DNA of 64,000 nucleotides from an uncultured Holophaga sp. (GCF_963677305.1 NZ_OY781925.1:886001-950000); one strand, 5' to 3'. Shown: positions 35,843 to 45,273, numbered from the stretch's first letter. Notes: a model not told the origin generated them from the letters alone. Made by a program: numbers and translations.

Positions 35843-36510
35843 ATGAATTAATTATAAATGAAATTTTCCTCTCCATCCAGGGCGAGGGCACCCGGGCCGG
35901 GCGGCCCTGTCTCTTCATCCGCACCACGGGCTGCCCTCTGCGCTGCGTATACTGCGACACCACCTATGCCTTCGGGGAGGGGTTACCGATGGAGCTGGAG
36001 GCCATCCTGGAGGAGGTGCTGCGGCGCATCGGTCCGCCCCGCCGGGGCCCCAACGCGCCCTTCGTGGAGTTGACCGGGGGCGAGCCCCTGGCCCAGGTCG
36101 CCAGTCTTCGCCTGATGCAGGCCCTCCTGGACCGGGGCTACGAGGTGGCCCTGGAGACTGCGGGGAGCCATGACCTCGCTTCCGTGCCCCGGGAGGTGGT
36201 CAAGATCGCTGATCGCAAGACCCCCGGCAGCGGCATGGCCGAACGCTGGCTGGAGTCGAACCTGGACCACCTCGTGAGCGGCCAGGATGAGCTCAAGTTC
36301 GTCCTCTGCGGCGAGGAGGACTATGCCTGGGCCCGGGACTGGTGCCTGGAGCGTCACTTGCCGGAGCGGCTCCACATCCTCTTCAGCCCCGCCTGGGGGC
36401 GCATCGATCCCCGTTGGCTGGCCGAGCAGATCGTGGCGGATGGATTGGATGTGCGCTTCCAGCTCCAGCTCCACAAGCTGGTCTGGCCTCCTGAACAGCG
36501 AGGGGTCTGA
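35833..36510 (+). CDS. queE: 7-carboxy-7-deazaguanine synthase, radical SAM
   Basis: Radical SAM enzyme that makes 7-carboxy-7-deazaguanine in queuosine and 7-deazaguanine synthesis. The product is 225 aa. EIFLSIQGEGTRAGRPC is at the N-terminus and the cluster motif C-x3-C-x2-C is in GCPLRCVYCDTTY (about residues 34-43). ELTGGEPLAQ is near residue 78. ATG 35833 has GGAGGT 6 bases upstream and overlaps the SDR. No queC, queD or queF follows. The first 40 bases are locally A+T-rich. Confidence 0.95.
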   Translation: MGLNELIINEIFLSIQGEGTRAGRPCLFIRTTGCPLRCVYCDTTYAFGEGLPMELEAILEEVLRRIGPPRRGPNAPFVELTGGEPLAQVASLRLMQALLDRGYEVALETAGSHDLASVPREVVKIADRKTPGSGMAERWLESNLDHLVSGQDELKFVLCGEEDYAWARDWCLERHLPERLHILFSPAWGRIDPRWLAEQIVADGLDVRFQLQLHKLVWPPEQRGV

Positions 36511-36573
36511 TCTTTCATTAAACCCTTCAGCCCCCTCCGGACTCCAATCCCTGAAGAGGTTGAGGGGGGTGTT

Positions 36574-38433
36574 ATGGCCGCTGTATGGCTGAGATGGGGT
36601 GCTGGACTGGGCTTGATCCTGCTGCTGGCTTGCGGGGGTGGTGGGGGAGGGGGTAATGGCGCCGGGACGGCCGCGGCCATCACCCTCCAGCCGGAGTCTC
36701 AGGTGGTGACCGTGGGGCAGGGGGCGAGCTTCAGGGCTGCGGCCACCGGGAACCCGGCACCCGCCCTCCAATGGGAGAGTTCCACGGATGGCGTGTCCTG
36801 GCAGGTGGTGCCCGGTGCCACCACGGGCACCTGCTCCATCACCACCACCGTCGCCGATGACGGCCTCCGGTACCGGATGAAGGCGAGCAATGCCTCCGGT
36901 ACGGTCTATACCGCGACGGCCTCCCTCCAGGTCCTGGCTACCACCCAGGCCGTGACTGGGTGGGGGCTGGTGCAGGGCCTGGGCTATGACGGAGGGATCA
37001 AGTTCCTTGGCATCCCCTACGCCAAGCCCCCAGTGGGGGCGCTTCGCTGGAAAGCCCCCGAGGATCCCGCGGCGTGGAGTGGGCTCCTGAACACTCAGAC
37101 CTTCCGGGATCGATGCCCCCAGATGCTCTTCCAGCAGGGCGATACCACCGGGACCCTGGAAGGGGATGAGGACTGCCTCTATCTCAATGTCTGGACCCCG
37201 GACCTCAGCAACCCTTCACTGCCGGTCCTGGTGTTCCTCCACGGGGGCGCCCACCAGCAGGGGGCCCCGGATGAGACCGCCCAGGGTGTCCAGTTGTACG
37301 ACGGCGCACGCCTGGCCCGCCTCGGGCCTGCGGTGGTGGTGACCCCGGAGTTCCGGGTGGGGCCCCTCGGCTACCTGGTCCACCCCGGGCTGGATGCCGA
37401 GAGCGCCAGCAACCGCTCGGGCAACTTCGGGGTCCTGGATCAGATCAAGGCGCTGCAGTGGGTCCATGACAACATCGCCCACTTCGGTGGGGACCCCTCG
37501 AAGGTCCTGGTCTTCGGCCAGAGTGCGGGCGCCGTGGATGCGGGGAACCTGCTCCTGGCCCCAGGTGCTGCTGGACTCTTCCAGCGGGTGGCCATGGAGA
37601 GCGGCATGCCTGTCCTGAAGGACTATGCCCAGGCCAGCAGCGAAGGCATGGCCTGGGCCGACGGCCTGGGGGTCACGGGTACCGACAGCGAGAAGGTGGC
37701 CCAGCTCCGTGCCCTGCCCGCCGCGACCCTGGTGGCCACTGAGACCAATCCCCTGGCGGGTGGTTTCGTCCAGCAGGCCTGGCAGCCCACCCTGGATGGG
37801 GTCACCTTTCCCCTGGGGCCCGATGCGGCCTTCGCCGCTGGGCAGTTCAACCAGGTCCCGGTTCTCCTGGGCTCCACGGCCGCTGAGATGAGCCTCACGG
37901 CTCCGGCGACCGTGACGCCGACCCAGGTGTCCCTGCTCTTGGCGCTCATGGTCCCGGCGGCTTACCGGGACCAGGCGGCGGCCCTCTATCCTGGGGGCAG
38001 CAGCAATGATGAAGCGCGGGAAGCCTATATCCAGATCCTCACGGACGCCCAGTTCACGGCCGGTGTGCGGCGGACGGCGCGCGCCCTCTCGGCATGGTCG
38101 GGGAGTCCGGTCTACCGCTACTTCTTCACTCACACCCAGGCGGGGAGCTATGCAGGCCTGGAGGCCTACCACGGCATCGATCTCTTCTATGTCTTCAACA
38201 CCCTGGACGATACCGCCTACGCCAGCCTCGGCCTGAAGACCGCGGCGGACCAGGGGGTGGAGGACGCCCTCCGCTCGGCCTGGGTCAGCTTCGCCTCTAC
38301 TGGGCAGCCGCCTGCGGCTTGGCCTGCGCTCGGGGGGGATACGGACCGCTACATGGAGGTGGGGGATGCTCTGGACGGCACCCAGGCCGGGGTGCGGACG
38401 GAGAAGTGCGACCTCTGGGATGCCCTCCGCTGA
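36574..38433 (+). CDS. Secreted lipoprotein type-B carboxylesterase with N-terminal Ig-like domain
   Basis: The 619-aa product has a lipoprotein signal with lipobox LLLAC (Cys20) followed by a Gly run. An Ig-like beta domain (about residues 36-116: VTVGQGASFRAAATGNPAPALQW, DDGLRYRMKASNASGTV) precedes a type-B carboxylesterase (about 125-615). The oxyanion HGGAH is near 225, the nucleophile Ser317 is in FGQSAGA, and YHGIDLFYVF near 530 carries the catalytic His. ATG 36574 has GAGGGGGG upstream. The natural ester substrate is unknown. It is monocistronic and convergent with dtd. Confidence 0.9.
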   Translation: MAAVWLRWGAGLGLILLLACGGGGGGGNGAGTAAAITLQPESQVVTVGQGASFRAAATGNPAPALQWESSTDGVSWQVVPGATTGTCSITTTVADDGLRYRMKASNASGTVYTATASLQVLATTQAVTGWGLVQGLGYDGGIKFLGIPYAKPPVGALRWKAPEDPAAWSGLLNTQTFRDRCPQMLFQQGDTTGTLEGDEDCLYLNVWTPDLSNPSLPVLVFLHGGAHQQGAPDETAQGVQLYDGARLARLGPAVVVTPEFRVGPLGYLVHPGLDAESASNRSGNFGVLDQIKALQWVHDNIAHFGGDPSKVLVFGQSAGAVDAGNLLLAPGAAGLFQRVAMESGMPVLKDYAQASSEGMAWADGLGVTGTDSEKVAQLRALPAATLVATETNPLAGGFVQQAWQPTLDGVTFPLGPDAAFAAGQFNQVPVLLGSTAAEMSLTAPATVTPTQVSLLLALMVPAAYRDQAAALYPGGSSNDEAREAYIQILTDAQFTAGVRRTARALSAWSGSPVYRYFFTHTQAGSYAGLEAYHGIDLFYVFNTLDDTAYASLGLKTAADQGVEDALRSAWVSFASTGQPPAAWPALGGDTDRYMEVGDALDGTQAGVRTEKCDLWDALR

Positions 38434-38436
38434 GGC

Positions 38437-38874
38437 TCAGCGACGCTCCAGGATGAAGGTCACGGGTCCGTCGTTCACCAGTTCCACCTCCATGTGGCAC
38501 TGGAAGAAGCCGGACGCGACCCGGCAGCCCTCGCCCCTGAGCCTCTCCAGGAAGACTTCGAAGAGGCCCCGGGCCTGGTCGGCGGGCATGGCGCTGTCGA
38601 AGGAGGGGCGCCGCCCCCGTTCGATGCTGCCAGCCAGGGTGAACTGGGAGACCGCCAGCACTTCGCCTCCAACATCGGCCAGACCCAGGTTCATGCGGCC
38701 TTCGCCATCGTCGAAGATCCGGAGTCCGGCGATCTTGGCGGCGGCCCAGGCACAGGTGGCCTCGGTGTCCCCGGTCTCCAACCCGGCAAGGACCAGGAGG
38801 CCCCGCCCGATCTCCGAGGAGCGGCCCTCGGAGCTGACACAGGCCCGCTTCACGCGTTGGATGACGGCCTTCAT
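38437..38874 (-). CDS. dtd: D-aminoacyl-tRNA deacylase
   Basis: Removes D-amino acids (and glycine from tRNA-Ala) to keep translation homochiral. The product is 145 aa. Both active-site motifs are present: SQFTL (about residue 77) and NDGPVTF (about 133-139, the Gly-x-Pro cross-subunit loop). ATG 38874 has AAGGAG 6 bases upstream; the longer frame upstream is not conserved. Its ribosome site directly follows the rplS terminator. Confidence 0.95.
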   Translation of the reverse strand: MKAVIQRVKRACVSSEGRSSEIGRGLLVLAGLETGDTEATCAWAAAKIAGLRIFDDGEGRMNLGLADVGGEVLAVSQFTLAGSIERGRRPSFDSAMPADQARGLFEVFLERLRGEGCRVASGFFQCHMEVELVNDGPVTFILERR

Positions 38875-38895
38875 CGATGCTCCTTCATGCAAAAA

Positions 38896-38915
38896 GGCGC
38901 CCACCGAGGGGCGCC
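38896..38915 (-). terminator. Terminator between rplS and dtd
   Basis: GGCGCCC/GGGCGCC gives a 7-bp stem, followed on the minus strand by TTTTTGC and then the dtd ribosome site. It probably ends most rplS transcripts with partial read-through into dtd. Confidence 0.78.
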
Positions 38916-38940
38916 ATTCCGGATCGGATCCCGCCGAGGG

Positions 38941-39300
38941 CTACTGGGCGGACTCGGTGCGACGGACTTCCTTGAGGCGGCCGGCCTTGCCCAGCTTCTC
39001 CCGGAGGAAGTAGAGCTTGGCGCGACGCACCTTGCCGTGACGGATCACTTCCATCTTGTCGATGGAGGGACTGTTCAAGGGGAAGATGCGCTCGACACCG
39101 ACGCCGCTGCTGATCTTGCGGACGGTGAAGGAGGCGCGCATGCCACCGCCACGGAGGCTGATGACGGTGCCCTGGAAAACCTGGATGCGCTCCTTCTCGC
39201 CTTCCTTCACCTTGACGTGCACCTTGACGGTGTCGCCGGGGGTGAGGCGGGGAAGGTCCGTGCGGAGGAGGCCGGCTTCGAGGCGGTCGATGATGTTCAT
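38941..39300 (-). CDS. rplS: Ribosomal protein L19
   Basis: Large-subunit protein at the 30S-50S interface. The product is 119 aa with the expected sequence throughout: [40 protein letters not shown] and [20 protein letters not shown] 39300 has AGGAG 6 bases upstream. It lies downstream of trmD, as in many bacteria, but with an unusually long 263-base gap. Confidence 0.97.
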   Translation of the reverse strand: MNIIDRLEAGLLRTDLPRLTPGDTVKVHVKVKEGEKERIQVFQGTVISLRGGGMRASFTVRKISSGVGVERIFPLNSPSIDKMEVIRHGKVRRAKLYFLREKLGKAGRLKEVRRTESAQ

Positions 39301-39563
39301 GGGATCTCCTAGGGGCCAGCGGTCCCCGACCGATCGCGGCGGGACATGACACACGTTTCCCCAGAACGGGGAGTCCACCAGTCTATCGGGATTCCCGGAA
39401 AAGGGAAGCGGGGATCTGGGGCGTGGGGCAGGAGCAGGGCCACGGATCGAGACAGATAGAAGCATGGGGTGCTTGCGGCCCGGGCACCCCTGGATGGGTC
39501 GCGACCCATCCGTGGCCATCGGCGGGAAGCCGTGGTTCAAATGGCTTTTCGTGCCCATGGGGC
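39301..39563 (-). other. 263-base trmD-rplS spacer, possible rplS leader
   Basis: No gene supported. It contains a perfect 20-base palindrome at 39492-39511 and a possible weak -10 (GATAGACT) nearer rplS. The length and structure suggest an internal promoter or a structured leader for L19, but I cannot tell which. Confidence 0.4.
39492..39511. promoter_or_regulatory. Perfect 20-base palindrome in the trmD-rplS spacer
   Basis: GGATGGGTCGCGACCCATCC reads the same on both strands. It could be a protein-binding site or, in RNA, a stem with a tiny loop. No T-run follows on the minus strand. Confidence 0.45.
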
Positions 39564-40355
39564 TCAGGCTCTGGGGAATCCCTTCCATCCCTTTGGCTTG
39601 GGCTGGTCGAGGGTCTCGGGATGCTCGACCTGCCAGGCGCACCACTGCTCGGAGCGGCTGAGTCCCGGCAGTTGATTCTCCCTGTAACGGGCCCAGAGGT
39701 CCGGTCGGAGAGTCCGGGTCCGCAGCATGGCCTCCCTGAGGCGCCAGAGCCGGATGGCTTCATGGTTGCCGCTCCTCAGCACCTCCGGCACCTCTCGTCC
39801 CTCGAAGCTCTCTGGACGGGTGTAGTGGGGGTGATCCAGGAGTCCTGTGGCAAAGCTGTCCTGTTCGGCGGATTCCCTGTTGCCCAGGACGCCGGGCAGC
39901 CAGCGGCACACTGCATCGATGAGGAAGAGGGCCGGGAGTTCCCCGCCCGAGAGGACGGCTTCGCCGACGCTGAGTTCCTCGTCAACATAGAGGTCGATGG
40001 CCCGCTGGTCCACGCCCTCATAGCGCGAGCAGACCAGCACCAAGTGGTCCAGGGCGGCCAAGTCCAGGACCTTGGCATGGGTCAGAGGAGGGGCTGCGGG
40101 GGTGAAGTGGATGACCCTCCGGCGTCCGCTCTCCGGAAGAGAGGCCAGGGTGTCCCGGAGGACCTCGGGGCAGAGGACCATGCCGGGCCCGCCTCCGAAG
40201 GGACTGTCGTCCACATGGCCGAAGGTGTTGCCAGAGAAGGGACGGTAGCTGCGGGTGGCCAAGGTGTGGCCGAGCTCCCGGAAGGCGCGTCCGGTCACGC
40301 CGAGGCGAGCGGTGTCGAAGTATTCCGGGAAGAGGGTCAGGCAGTCGAAGCGCAT
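39564..40355 (-). CDS. trmD: tRNA (guanine37-N1)-methyltransferase
   Basis: SPOUT methyltransferase that protects reading frame by making m1G37. The product is 263 aa. [13 protein letters not shown] is at the start, [13 protein letters not shown] near residue 50, the knot with [17 protein letters not shown] near 105, and [15 protein letters not shown] near 130. ATG 40355 overlaps the stop of the exoD-like gene (TGATG). The longer frame upstream is spurious. Confidence 0.97.
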   Translation of the reverse strand: MRFDCLTLFPEYFDTARLGVTGRAFRELGHTLATRSYRPFSGNTFGHVDDSPFGGGPGMVLCPEVLRDTLASLPESGRRRVIHFTPAAPPLTHAKVLDLAALDHLVLVCSRYEGVDQRAIDLYVDEELSVGEAVLSGGELPALFLIDAVCRWLPGVLGNRESAEQDSFATGLLDHPHYTRPESFEGREVPEVLRSGNHEAIRLWRLREAMLRTRTLRPDLWARYRENQLPGLSRSEQWCAWQVEHPETLDQPKPKGWKGFPRA

Positions 40356-41095
40356 CAGCTCATCAGGTGGGTCAGGGTGTGGAGGGCCCGGGTGCACGCA
40401 TAGGCGATGATCCGGTAGGACGCTGCATAGTAGGCGGTCAATCCGAGGCTGGCCAAGGTGCCTATCCAGCCCCAGAGGGGGCGCTCTTCCAGCAGAGCGG
40501 CTCCCAGGAGTACCAGGATCCCACAGGGCAGGAGATTGCCGAAGGGGAGGGGGACGGGGAGGGCCAGGAGGAAGGCGGTCCAGGCCACCACCAGGCCGGT
40601 CCAGTGCTGGTGGAGGGCCCGGCGGGTCCCGGACCTGGAGCCCAGGCGCTCCAGGTAGCTCTCCAGGCGGATGAGGGTCCGCTTCAAGAGGCTCTTCTGC
40701 AGGGGTTGTCGCTGGAGTCGGGCTGGAAGGCTGGGGTGGGGGACGCCCAGGCTCATTTGGATGCCCAGGCCCAGGATGGCGAGCCCGGTGATGGGGGCTG
40801 TGCCCACATTGAGTCCAGGTACCAGGTTGGGCAGGGCCAGGAGCAGGACCAGGAGGCCGTAGGTCTGCTCCCCGGCCTGCTCGGCCAGTTCCCCCAGGGT
40901 GGTCTCACCCTCCCGGTCCAGGAGGGTGTGCAGGGCCTTGAAAAAGGGGGCCTGTCTTGGACGGACCTGGACGATGGGGCGCAGGTGGCCGAGCCAGGCT
41001 CGGAACCAGAGTCTCCGGCGTCTGGTCCGCAGCCGGGGCCAGAGGCCCAGGAGCCTTTGGCGGGACCGCCGGGCCAGCCGCTGGAGGCGGCTCAC
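40355..41095 (-). CDS. ExoD-family membrane protein
   Basis: Inner-membrane protein of the exopolysaccharide synthesis ExoD family, 246 aa. The first 55 residues are Arg/Leu-rich. Then comes the conserved region with LGELAEQAGEQTYGLLVLLLALPNLVPG (about 70-95), the PITGLAILGLGIQM membrane segment and two more C-terminal helices. GTG 41095 overlaps the yacG stop. Despite the family name the biochemical role is unknown. Its place between yacG and trmD makes it part of the translation-linked operon. Confidence 0.82.
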   Translation of the reverse strand: MSRLQRLARRSRQRLLGLWPRLRTRRRRLWFRAWLGHLRPIVQVRPRQAPFFKALHTLLDREGETTLGELAEQAGEQTYGLLVLLLALPNLVPGLNVGTAPITGLAILGLGIQMSLGVPHPSLPARLQRQPLQKSLLKRTLIRLESYLERLGSRSGTRRALHQHWTGLVVAWTAFLLALPVPLPFGNLLPCGILVLLGAALLEERPLWGWIGTLASLGLTAYYAASYRIIAYACTRALHTLTHLMS

Positions 41096-41274
41096 GGACC
41101 GGTCTCGCTCCAGCCCTCCCCGTTCTCGTTCTCGGGCTCTTCCGGGACCCGGTAGGACTCCGTGGACCAGGCCCCCAGGTCTAGGGTCCGGCAGCGCTCG
41201 GAGCAGAAGGGGCGGCAGGGGGCGGTGTCCCAGTCCACGGCCTTCCGACAGATGGGGCAAGGCAGAAGTCTCAT
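41092..41274 (-). CDS. yacG: YacG-like zinc protein, DNA gyrase inhibitor family
   Basis: Small zinc-binding protein of 60 aa. It carries CPIC near residue 5 and FCSERC near 25, giving the four Cys of the YacG zinc site, then the family motif LDLGAWSTESYRVP. In E. coli YacG binds gyrase and inhibits it. ATG 41274 is preceded only by GGAAA; GTG 41310 is possible but has no site. First gene of the yacG-exoD-trmD-rplS-dtd run. Confidence 0.93.
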   Translation of the reverse strand: MRLLPCPICRKAVDWDTAPCRPFCSERCRTLDLGAWSTESYRVPEEPENENGEGWSETGP

Positions 41275-41322
41275 GTTTCCAAGTCTACTGGGCCTGTTGT
41301 TCCTTGCCACGGGGTGATGATC

Positions 41323-41338
41323 TTCATTTAAAAATGAA
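41323..41338. promoter_or_regulatory. Inverted repeat TTCATTT-AA-AAATGAA upstream of dnaK
   Basis: Perfect 7-2-7 palindrome in the yacG-dnaK divergent gap, 31 bases before the dnaK -35. It is not a CIRCE or HAIR element. It may be an operator or an UP-like A+T element. Confidence 0.4.
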
Positions 41339-41368
41339 AGAAATCTTAGTCTAATAATGTAGGTATGC

Positions 41369-41396
41369 TTGACACGCTCTTCGCCTGTCCTATCAT
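41369..41396 (+). promoter_or_regulatory. Candidate promoter for dnaK
   Basis: TTGACA (6 of 6), 16 bases, TATCAT (5 of 6), about 57 bases before the start. It looks like a housekeeping sigma-70 promoter, not a heat-shock (sigma-32) one, which fits control by a repressor such as HspR. Confidence 0.75.
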
Positions 41397-41452
41397 GGGC
41401 TTCGGGCAGGGAGTTCCGGTCCCTCCCTCATTCACCCGTCTCTGGAGGCACC

Positions 41453-43339
41453 ATGAGCAAGATCATCGGTATTGATTTGGGCACCACGAACAGCTGCGTC
41501 TCCGTGATGGAGGGCGGCCAGCCCAAGGTCATCCCCAATGCGGAGGGGGCGAACACCACTCCCTCGATCATTGGCTTCAATCCCAAGACAGGGGAGCGGT
41601 TGGTGGGTGCTGCGGCCAAGCGCCAGGCTGTGGCCCAGCCCAAGAACACCGTCTTCTCCATCAAGCGCTTCATGGGGCTTCCCTACGGGGACTCCGACCG
41701 CGAGCAGAAGCTGGTCCCCTACACCGTCGAGCGCACGGACAAGGGCGGCTGCGCTGTCAATGTGAGCGGCAAGCACCTCACTCCCGAGGAGCTCAGTGCC
41801 ATGGTGCTGGTCAAGATGAAGGAGAGTGCCGAGGCCTACCTGGGTGAGAAGGTCTCCAAGGCCGTCATCACCGTCCCGGCCTACTTCAATGACGCTCAGC
41901 GCCAGGCCACCAAGGACGCCGGTGCCATCGCGGGTCTCGAGGTCATGCGCATCATCAACGAGCCCACCGCTGCGGCCCTGGCCTACGGCCTCGACAAGAA
42001 GAAAGACGGCACCATCGCCGTCTTCGACTTCGGCGGCGGCACCTTCGACGTCTCCGTCCTCGAGGTCTCCGAGGGCGTGGTGGAGGTGAAGTCCACCAAC
42101 GGCGATACCCACTTGGGCGGTGACAATGTGGACCAGCTCATCATCGACTGGCTGGTGGAGGACTTCCAGAAGACCGAGGGCATTGATCTCCGCAAGCAGG
42201 CCGACGCCATGCAGCGCCTGAAGGAGGCTGCTGAGAAGGCCAAGTGCGAGCTCTCCGCCACCACCCAGACCGATCTCAGCCTGCCTTACATCACCGCCGA
42301 TGCCAGCGGCCCCAAGCACATCAGCCAGACCCTGACCCGTGCCCGCTTCGAGGCCATGCTGGAGCCCATCATCCAGAAGCTCAAGGTCCCCTGCGAAAAC
42401 GCCATGAAGGACGCCAAGCTCAGCGCCAGCCAGATCGATGAGGTTGTGTTGGTGGGCGGCTCCACCCGCATCCCCAAGGTTCAGGAGATGGTGAAGGCCC
42501 TCTTTGGCAAGGAGCCCAACAAGAGCGTCAACCCCGACGAGGTGGTGGCCGTGGGGGCCGCCGTCCAGGGCGGCGTGCTGGCCGGTGATGTGAAGGGCGT
42601 GCTGCTCCTCGACGTGACCCCCCTCTCCCTGGGCATCAACGCCAACGGCGGGCAGATGAGCGTCATCATCGCCCGCAACACCACCATCCCCACCCGCAAG
42701 AGCGAGATCTACACCACCGCCGTGGACAACCAGCCCGGTGTGGACATCGAGGTCTTCCAGGGTGAGCGTCCCCTGGTCGAGGGCAACAAGCTCCTCGGCA
42801 AGTTCCACCTGGGCGACATCCCCCCCGCGCCTCGCGGCATGCCCCAGATCGAGGTGACCTTCGATATCGACGCCAACGGCATCGTGCACGTCACCGCCAA
42901 GGACAAGGGCACCGGCAAGGACGCCAGCATCACCCTCACCGGCAGCACCGGCCTCTCCAAGGAGGAGATCGATGCCAAGGTGGCCGAGGCCGAGGCCCAC
43001 AAGTCCGAGGACGAGAACCGCAAGTCCCTGCTGGAGGACAAGAACCACCTCGACCAGACCATCTACCAGGTCGAGAAGCTCCTGAAGGAGAACGGTGAGA
43101 AGCTGCCCGCCGAGGACAAGGCCGACCTGGAGAAGGCCGTGACCGAAGGCAAGGAGGCTCTGGCCAGCCTGGACAAGGACCGCATCAAGAAGGCCCTGGA
43201 GGAGCTGCAGGCCAAGAGCCACAAGGTGGCTGAGCACATCTACAAGGATGCCCAGCCCGCGCCCGAGGGGGCTGCCCCTGCTCCCGAGGGTGAGCAGAAG
43301 AAGAAGGACGACGACGTCATCGACGCCGAAGTGGTGTAG
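41453..43339 (+). CDS. dnaK: Chaperone DnaK (Hsp70)
   Basis: ATP-dependent Hsp70 chaperone, 628 aa. The nucleotide-binding domain has [14 protein letters not shown] at the start, [17 protein letters not shown] near residue 190 and [13 protein letters not shown] near 330. The substrate-binding domain begins after [12 protein letters not shown] near 385; the helical lid follows and the tail ends [13 protein letters not shown] 41453 has GGAGG upstream. grpE is not adjacent; dnaJ and hspR follow about 0.9 kb later after two unrelated genes. Confidence 0.98.
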   Translation: MSKIIGIDLGTTNSCVSVMEGGQPKVIPNAEGANTTPSIIGFNPKTGERLVGAAAKRQAVAQPKNTVFSIKRFMGLPYGDSDREQKLVPYTVERTDKGGCAVNVSGKHLTPEELSAMVLVKMKESAEAYLGEKVSKAVITVPAYFNDAQRQATKDAGAIAGLEVMRIINEPTAAALAYGLDKKKDGTIAVFDFGGGTFDVSVLEVSEGVVEVKSTNGDTHLGGDNVDQLIIDWLVEDFQKTEGIDLRKQADAMQRLKEAAEKAKCELSATTQTDLSLPYITADASGPKHISQTLTRARFEAMLEPIIQKLKVPCENAMKDAKLSASQIDEVVLVGGSTRIPKVQEMVKALFGKEPNKSVNPDEVVAVGAAVQGGVLAGDVKGVLLLDVTPLSLGINANGGQMSVIIARNTTIPTRKSEIYTTAVDNQPGVDIEVFQGERPLVEGNKLLGKFHLGDIPPAPRGMPQIEVTFDIDANGIVHVTAKDKGTGKDASITLTGSTGLSKEEIDAKVAEAEAHKSEDENRKSLLEDKNHLDQTIYQVEKLLKENGEKLPAEDKADLEKAVTEGKEALASLDKDRIKKALEELQAKSHKVAEHIYKDAQPAPEGAAPAPEGEQKKKDDDVIDAEVV

Positions 43340-43376
43340 TCCTCCACGGATCGGGTCCGGTCCCTGAGGTGGAATG

Positions 43377-43411
43377 CGGCAGTCGGGGCGCCGAGGCGTC
43401 ACCGGCTGCCG
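43377..43411 (+). terminator. Terminator after dnaK
   Basis: CGGCAGTCGG pairs with CCGGCTGCCG (10 bp, one G-U) around a 15-base loop, followed by TTTCCCGTT, about 40 bases beyond the dnaK stop. It probably separates dnaK from the next gene, at least partly. Confidence 0.6.
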
Positions 43412-43456
43412 TTTCCCGTTGGGGGGGCATGTCATCCTCTACGCGGAGGTTCTGTC

Positions 43457-43936
43457 TTGATCCAGCTCTATGTCGATGCCGATGCCTGTCCCGTGAAGGA
43501 CGAGATCTTCCGGGTGGCCCGCCGCCATCGCCTCCCGGTGCTGGTGGTCTCCAACCGCCGCATGGGCCTGCCCCATGACATCCTCATCCAGAGGATCGTA
43601 GTCGGGGAGGGATTGGATGTGGCCGACGACTGGATCGCCGTCAGGGCCACGTCTTCGGACCTGGTGATCACCGCAGACATTCCCCTGGCGGCCCGGTGCC
43701 TAGCCCGAGGGGCCAGGGTGTTGGACCACCGGGGCCAGCTCTTCACGGATGAGAGCATTGGCAATGCCCTGGCCAGCCGGGAGATCAACGCCTACCTCCG
43801 GGAGATGGGTGTCCTGGGCGGAGGCCCCAAGCCCTACAGCGCCCGGGATCGCTCGCAGTTCCTGAACACCCTGGAGAACCAGATCCAGGCCCTCCTCAAG
43901 GTCCAGCGCGCTGCCCTCCCCAAGGAGCTCTCATGA
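43457..43936 (+). CDS. YaiI/YqxD-family protein (DUF188)
   Basis: Conserved protein with a predicted PIN-like nuclease fold, 159 aa; function not established. It has the family's VDADACPVKDEI (residues 6-17), VSNRRMGLPHD, DDWIAVRATSSDLVITADIPLA near residue 60-80 and a C-terminal basic region (GGPKPYSARDRSQFLNTLE). TTG 43457 has GGAGGT upstream. It overlaps the small downstream gene (ATGA). Confidence 0.9.
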   Translation: MIQLYVDADACPVKDEIFRVARRHRLPVLVVSNRRMGLPHDILIQRIVVGEGLDVADDWIAVRATSSDLVITADIPLAARCLARGARVLDHRGQLFTDESIGNALASREINAYLREMGVLGGGPKPYSARDRSQFLNTLENQIQALLKVQRAALPKELS

Positions 43937-44145
43937 GCGAAGTCATGACCCCTCCCCGTATGCGCCTCCTCCAGGGGGTGGCCAAGCACCCGGATGTGAC
44001 CCGGGAGCGCTGGCTGGCCATGAAAGGAGTGGAGGCCGGTGACCTCGACTTCCTGCTCCGCTCGGATCTGATCCGCGAGCGGGAGCTTGGGGTCTATCGC
44101 ATCTCCCATTTGGGGCAGATGGCCCTCAAGCGGGGGATGGGCTGA
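43933..44145 (+). CDS. Small helix-turn-helix-like protein
   Basis: Unknown 70-aa protein. It overlaps the DUF188 stop (ATGA) and has AAGGAG 5 bases upstream, strong evidence for translation. Residues 10-68 (LLQGVAKHPDVTRERWLAMK, then DFLLRSDLIRERELGVYRIS and LGQMALKRGM) have the helix pattern of a winged-helix or MarR-like fragment. No metal or catalytic residues stand out. Confidence 0.72.
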   Translation: MSEVMTPPRMRLLQGVAKHPDVTRERWLAMKGVEAGDLDFLLRSDLIRERELGVYRISHLGQMALKRGMG

Positions 44146-44196
44146 AGGCAAGTCAAAAATCTGAGTGCAGTGTGTGCAACCTGATAGAGTGCTTCC

Positions 44197-45273
44197 ATGA
44201 GCGTGCCCGACTACTACAAGGTCCTGGGCGTTCCCCGGAACGCCTCGGATGACGACATCAAGAAGGCCTACCGCAAGCTGGCCCGAAAGTACCACCCCGA
44301 CCTCAATCCCGGGAGCAAGGAGGCCGAGTCCCGCTTCAAGGAGGTGACGGAGGCCAACGATGTGCTCTCCGATGCCGAGAAGCGGCGGAACTACGACCAA
44401 TTCGGCGACCCCAACGGGCCCGGCCCCCAGGTGGGCGGGGGCTTCGGCGGGGGGGGCGGCTTCAGCTTCGAGGACCTCTTCCAGGGCTTCGGGGGGGGTG
44501 GGCGGCCGAGGCGGGCGGGGCCCAAGCCGGGCGAGGATCTCCAGCACACCGTGCGTATCAGCTTCCAGGACGCCTTCAAGGGTACCAAGCTGCCCCTCAA
44601 CATCACCCGCACCGAGACCTGCCGGACTTGCCAGGGAAGCGGGGAGTCCCCCTCGGGCAGCCGCTCCATCTGCGGGGTATGCCATGGCCGGGGCTACCTG
44701 GACCAGGGGGGCGGCTTCTTCCGCTCCCGGGTCGAGTGCGATGCCTGCGGTGGCACCGGGCGCAAGGCCCCGGCCTGCCCGGAATGCCAAGGGCGGGGCC
44801 GGAATCCCCGGCGGGAGACCATCACCGTGGCCATTCCTCCTGGGGTGGAGGACGGCGGGCGCCTCCGGGTCGGGGGCAAGGGCGAGGCCGGAAGGCGGGG
44901 AGGAGGTCCCGGGGACCTCTACATCCAGATCCAGGTGGAGGCCGATGCCCGATTCGAGCGCAAAGGGGCCAATCTGTACGTCAAGCTGCCCATCTCCTTC
45001 GCCGAGGCGGCCCTGGGGGCCAAGGTGGAACTGCCCACCCCGGATGGTCCCGCCACCATCAAGATCACCCCGGGGACCCAGAGCGGCTCCAAGCTGCGGG
45101 TCAAGGGGCGGGGCATGCCCCTCCCCCGGCACGCGGACCAGCGGGGGGACCTCTTCGCCGAGATCCAGGTGGTGACCCCCCAGCTCCAGGATGAACGCAG
45201 CCGGGAGCTCATGCGGGAGCTGGGCGAGCTCAACGACCACGGCATCCGTGACGAGGTGTGGAGGCAGGCATGA
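44197..45273 (+). CDS. dnaJ: Chaperone DnaJ (Hsp40)
   Basis: Co-chaperone that stimulates DnaK, 358 aa. The J domain (residues 1-70) contains the essential HPD in KYHPDLNPG. It is followed by a Gly/Phe-rich region (about 77-110). The four zinc repeats C-x2-C-x-G-x-G are all present ([32 protein letters not shown]; about residues 141-205). Two C-terminal beta domains follow. ATG 44197 lacks a strong ribosome site. Its stop overlaps hspR (ATGA). Confidence 0.97.

Noticed and set aside
41281..41452. CIRCE or HAIR element upstream of dnaK
   Set aside because: Neither TTAGCACTC-N9-GAGTGCTAA nor CTTGAGT-N7-ACTCAAG is present; only an unrelated A+T-rich dyad is seen.
41432..43435. 667-codon minus-strand open frame opposite dnaK
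   Set aside because: Pure shadow of dnaK; reads as HGV/LGL-rich repeats with no domain.
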